DNA of 64,000 nt. Source: Coriaria nepalensis. Taxonomy: Eukaryota; Streptophyta; Magnoliopsida; Cucurbitales; Coriariaceae. The notes under the pieces are model-generated. The model worked only from the letters and a program-made list of their open reading frames with translations, did not search any database and was not told where the DNA came from. The position numbers and the translations under genes were made by a program. Below are positions 59,907 to 64,000 of this stretch, in pieces (position 1 is the first letter of the stretch; every line of letters begins with the position of its first letter). The DNA is taken from positions 7,466,001-7,530,000 of the forward strand of contig CP114496.1 of assembly GCA_027186245.1 (NCBI GenBank), given 5' to 3'.

Positions 59907-61367
59907 AGCTTATTTCCTTCTTGCAGCTGGTGGACCTTTGAAAATGTTTGCCTTTCGTCTTTCCTAAAACTTGTTCCTTTTTCTCTCACTGTTTCTCCAA
60001 TTTGTCTCAATGTATGAGATTTTTTTATTTTTTATTTTTGATTTTGTATTTATATAAGTTTTCATTCCATTTCTAATAAAAGAAAGGGAAAGTGGGGAAA
60101 CATCCTATTTTTTTCTATTGTTAAATTGTTAAAAAGAAAGAAGAAGAAGATGGCATGGTGTAAGTGTCACCCAATTCCCATGTGCCCACCATGTGTAAGT
60201 TAATCTAGTTATATAGAAAGGATCAAAAGGGAAGATGTAAGAACTTGTATTGTCTCCGTGTATTTACTCAAACACTGGTGAAGATTTAACCTTTTTTCTT
60301 TTCCTTTCCTATATTTACAAAGGGAGAAATCATTCTCCATAGATTTGGTGACAGCGATTGGGTATTTACATGGATGATATGAAAAGCATGAGTTATTTCT
60401 GTTTTTCTCTTGAATAAGTCATTTTATGTTGGAACTCCAAGAATCAATCAATTGTGGCTCAATCAATTGTAAAGACAAAATATATAACTGCTGTCTTAGT
60501 TGAAAATCAAGTCACTCGGATAAGAAAGATTATGAAGAATTTGGAGTTCAATCGATAAAAAAAGTTGTTTTGTAGCAGCTTTACTTTATGCTCATGCTTT
60601 TTTTATGCAAGGTTTTGATTTACTTTTAAGAAATTTTTTATTAATATTTATAATAAGTTATTTTGTTAATTTATAAGTAATTAAGTAAAATTGTTTATAT
60701 ACTTATAATGATGATTTAATTAATATATATATATTGTAATTTTATGGTCGATGAAAAGAAAGTGATTTAACTTCAATTTACAGATTCAAACACTCCTTGC
60801 TTGAATCTCACTTGAATTTGTTGAAAAATCTAACAATTGCTTCCAACTCATCAGTGAGTTCAGTATAATTTTTTTTTTTCTTTTGGTTACTGACTTTTAA
60901 AAATTATAAATACTTAATGAACTACAAACTTAAATTAAAATTATTATTTAAAGTACATATTTAGTTTTTATTATCCTTAAGAAAAAAATTACCCGAAAAT
61001 CCGATACTATATCGATACTAGAATTATGGGACCGAGATCACCCAATACCGGAGCCGGTAGGAAAAATAGCACCCTAATGATAGGGAATTCTTTTGTACCT
61101 CTTTAGAATTTATTCATTGAAATACATTAGGACCCATTATATTTTCATACAAATAAAGTAGTCCACCTTGAACCCAAATGTCATCCGGGAAGTCGCCCAT
61201 TAGAGTGCCCTTGGGGTCATCTTTTTGGCCTTTGGTATGAATCTTAGTCCCAGACCCTCTCTCATACTATGAAATGAAAACCAACTCAATATTTCATTTT
61301 CAACCTCCTTAAAGTAAATATAATTCCTTTCCTCAATTATCTCCCCCTCTTCCGCTCTCTCCCCAAA
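59907..61367. other. Spacer between the second and third array genes
   Basis: The 3' UTR of the second gene lies at the left. The middle is AT-rich with no gene seen. From about 61265 on it is homologous to the 5' flank of the two other array genes (aaccaactcaatatttcatt, then caacctccttaaa), that is, the shared promoter. Confidence 0.45.
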
Positions 61368-63898
61368 ATGCATCTCTCTTCTCCCATGTCTCTCCTCTTT
61401 ATCATCACCATAACCATCCTCTCAATCCAGATCCCACCATCTAGATCCCTAGATCATATTTGTAGCACAACTTTCATATGTGGAGATTTAAAGGTGAACC
61501 TAGGCTACCCATTCTGGGGCTCGACCCGACCCTCATACTGCGGTCACCCGGGCTTCAACCTCACCTGCAGTACTGGGTCTGCCCCTATAATCACAATCAA
61601 CTCGACAGACTACAGAATAATCGATGTTTTTAGCACCACACAGCGGATCAAAATTGCGAGCTCAAATTACTACGAGACTGTTTGCCCGACAAATCTCATA
61701 AACACCACTATTGATTTCATCCTCTTTGACTATTCTGGTGCATCGAATCTCACCCTACTCTATAACTGCCCGCTATCTGATATTCCTAGAAATCAGACTT
61801 ACTTCACCTGCTTTACAGACACTATCAGTTACGTTATGAAAACGCCTGACTATTCAAATTTTCCGACACGGACAAGTGATTGCACGGAAATGTTTGTCAC
61901 CATTTCTTCATCCGTACACTCAGCTGTTTTCGCGAATCCTACTAATGACACATTGCTTAAAGCTCTTGATGCTGGGTTTGAATTGCAGTGGAAGATAGAT
62001 GATGGGGTTTGTGATGAATGTATAGGCTCTGGTGGAGGGTGTGGGTGGGACACTAGTGCAGATGCTTTTGCTTGTTATTGTGATGAGGGAGCCTTTTCAT
62101 CTACTTGTCCAAGTCGACCAGTACCGGCACGGGCACCGGAACCGGCAGGTACTTATTGTGAGGAGGGAGCCTTTTCATCTAATTGTCGAAGTGGACCGGC
62201 ACTGACAGGTATGTATTTATGTTTGTTTGTTAAACCAGCTTTTGATTCATAAATTTAAAGTTTCTAATAGTTCTCGTCGTGATCAACTTCATGCGAGTTC
62301 TTATTCGTATCAGAATGATGTCAACTCAACATCATGTGAAATGAAAATTCGAATATCCGATTAGAAAATATAAGGTAATGGAATTTGTCTTAAATAATGA
62401 GAACTTTTTATGTATTATTCATGAATTATAAATAAAATAGTATTATTTATAAAATTAAATATATTAGATATTATTTTATTTATAGATTATGCTCAAATGA
62501 ATTTCTCAAAACGACTTGTAGTTTGAAATTGCCAACATAGTGCATGGTGGATAATGTTTACGGTGTGATACTTAAAATCATCACAAGATTCAATATTTCT
62601 CGATTAGAGATAAAATTATAAACATCTGTATTTTCAATTTTCAATTTTCAATAACAAGGCACGTGGGCTATAAATATCTTACACTTCCTTCCCTTTTTGG
62701 ACCAGTACCAGGTCGAAGCCCCGGACCGAAAGACAAGAAGACATTCTTATTTATCATATTAGCAACACTTATTCCATTCTTTCTCTTACTAGTCTTTCTC
62801 ATCATATGTCGCCTTAGAATGAGAAAACGCAGCACGAAAGCTAAGAATCTAACAGCTATAGCAGATTTTTTTAACAGAAGTGCTCCTAATCTGCAAATCT
62901 TTAGTCTTGCTGACATTGACATAGCCATCAATAAGTTTGCAATGGAGAATAAGCTTGGCCATGGTGGTTATGGCCCTGTTTACAAGGGGTTGTTATCTAA
63001 TGGACAAGAAGTAGCAGTGAAAAAGCTTTCAAAATCTTCGATGCAAGGTTTCGAAGAATTCAAGAATGAAGTTATTCTTACTGCAAAACTGCAACATGTT
63101 AATCTTGCGAGAGTTCTTGGATTTTGCATCGACCAAGATGAACAAATGCTTGTCTATGAGTACATGCCCAATAAGAGCTTGGATCTCTATCTCTTCGATC
63201 CTATAAGAAGAATGGAAATAGATTGGAGAAAGCGTGCTCAAATTATTGATGGAATTATTCAAGGGCTTCTATATCTCCAAGAGTACTCAAGTTTTATAAT
63301 AATTCACAGAGACTTGAAGGCCAGCAATATTTTACTGGATCATGACCTCAAGCCGAAAATCTCGGATTTTGGAATGGCTAAAATCTTCAACAAGGACGCG
63401 CACGAAGCGATTACAAGCCAGTTTGCTGGAACATACGGTTATGTTCCGCCTGAATATGTCAAACGAGGACTATACTCGAGAAAGACGGATGTTTATAGCT
63501 TTGGGATTCTACTGTTGCAAATCATAAGTGGAAAGAAGAATGGTTGTTTATATGGCTCGGATGAAAATTTAAATCTTTCGGAATATGCATATGAGCTATG
63601 GAGAGAAGGACATGGAATGGAGTTTATGGACCCGTTTCTCGATGATACAAACTGTTCCTCCAAACTGATAACATGCCTACACATAGCTTTGTTATGTGTT
63701 CAGGAAGATGCAAATGATAGACCTTCCATGCTTGAAGTTTCTTCAATGCTAAAAAATGAGACAGTCTTGGTCCCGATGAATCTGAACCAGCCTGCTTTTT
63801 CAAGAAGAAGAAATGAAGACGATGAAAACAAATGCACATTGCATACAGAAATCAGGTCGGTTAATGATGCAACAATGTCACCAGTGCAAGGCAGATAG
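61368..63898 (+). CDS. Chimeric receptor kinase: GUB_WAK ectodomain with SD1-type kinase, copy 2
   Basis: Exons 61368-62208 and 62706-63898 join in phase 1 (CTGACAG/GTATGT, TTTGGACCAG) to 677 residues, or 671 from the second Met at 61386, which aligns with the starts of the two other array genes. The ectodomain has GUB_WAK_bind (CSTTFICGDLKVNLGYPF) and WAK_assoc (CDECIGSGGGCGW..CYC), then a Pro/Ala-rich insert with a second CYC-like EEGAFSS block. Then come the membrane span (TFLFIILATLIPFFLLLVFL) and an SD1-type kinase with VAVKKL, HRDLKASN, DFGMAKI and the SVNDATMS tail, about 97% identical to that of the second gene. All catalytic residues are present. The intron is a normal 497 bp. This is the best evidence that the ectodomain-SD1 combination is a real gene structure. 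Confidence 0.88.
62660..62676 (+). promoter_or_regulatory. G-box and TATA-like pair just before the SD1-type kinase exon, copy 2
   Basis: CACGTG (62660-62665) and TATAAATA (62669-62676) lie 29 bp before the kinase exon, at the same spacing as in the second gene. Confidence 0.3.
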
Positions 63899-64000
63899 AG
63901 CTTATTTGTTTCTTGCAGCTAGCGGACTTCAACGAATTTGTTGGCCTCTAAACAACGTCTTTCCTAAACCTCTTCGTTCCTTATTATCTCACTATTTCTC

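Noticed and set aside
1..64000. CRISPR arrays, rRNA genes, bacterial-type operons
   Set aside because: None seen. The repeats present are LTRs, minisatellites and microsatellites, and all genes have plant features.

Overview
The window is nuclear DNA from a dicot plant. Genes are split by short AT-rich introns, the intergenic DNA is AT-rich, and the gene content is typical of plants: an LRR receptor kinase, a WEB/PMI-type coiled-coil protein, type-2 lipid transfer proteins, and wall-associated-kinase-like receptors. There is a heavy load of Ty1/copia retrotransposons. I cannot name the species. Gene models below come from reading splice sites and reading frames by eye; exon joins were checked for phase.

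1-16 kb is the gene-rich, low-repeat part. It holds the 3' end of an unrecognised gene (+), a ZAR1-like LRR receptor kinase (-), a frameshifted pseudogene of the citrate-binding/PL7-like family (-), a two-coding-exon WEB family (PMI2-like) gene (-), and a 20-exon gene for the plant homolog of RELCH (LisH + HEAT, +). The RELCH homolog carries a probable U12-type AT-AC intron.

16-42 kb is a rearranged lipid-transfer-protein locus. Two intact nsLTP2 genes (17.6 and 22.1 kb) and one broken copy (38.9 kb) are each followed by a related downstream segment. That segment contains a roughly 115-nt, miRNA-precursor-like hairpin, with a TATA-like box about 80-100 bp away in the two well-preserved copies, oriented for minus-strand transcription. 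Between the copies lie tandem repeats, a possible TIR element, a decayed copia element (27.9-32.7 kb, TSD TTGGA), and a second decayed copia element (32.9-38.8 kb, TSD AACCA), which itself contains a 1.5-kb solo LTR (TSD GTATA).

42-64 kb is a tandem array of receptor kinases that share a GUB_WAK/WAK_assoc ectodomain exon. The first gene (42.3-45.5 kb) has an LRK10L-1-type kinase. The second (46.6-59.9 kb) and third (61.4-63.9 kb) have the same kind of ectodomain exon joined to an unrelated S-domain/SD1-type kinase exon, so the array records a kinase swap. The second gene has an intron of about 11.4 kb holding a copia element (48.4-58.5 kb, TSD ATATA) with another copia element nested in it (51.6-56.3 kb). 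A relic of an SD1-type kinase exon sits between the first and second genes.

The receptor kinases probably act at the plasma membrane in perception of wall-derived or pathogen signals, the LTPs are secreted lipid binders, and the RELCH homolog and WEB protein are housekeeping trafficking/organelle-movement factors. Nothing suggests an operon-like functional unit.
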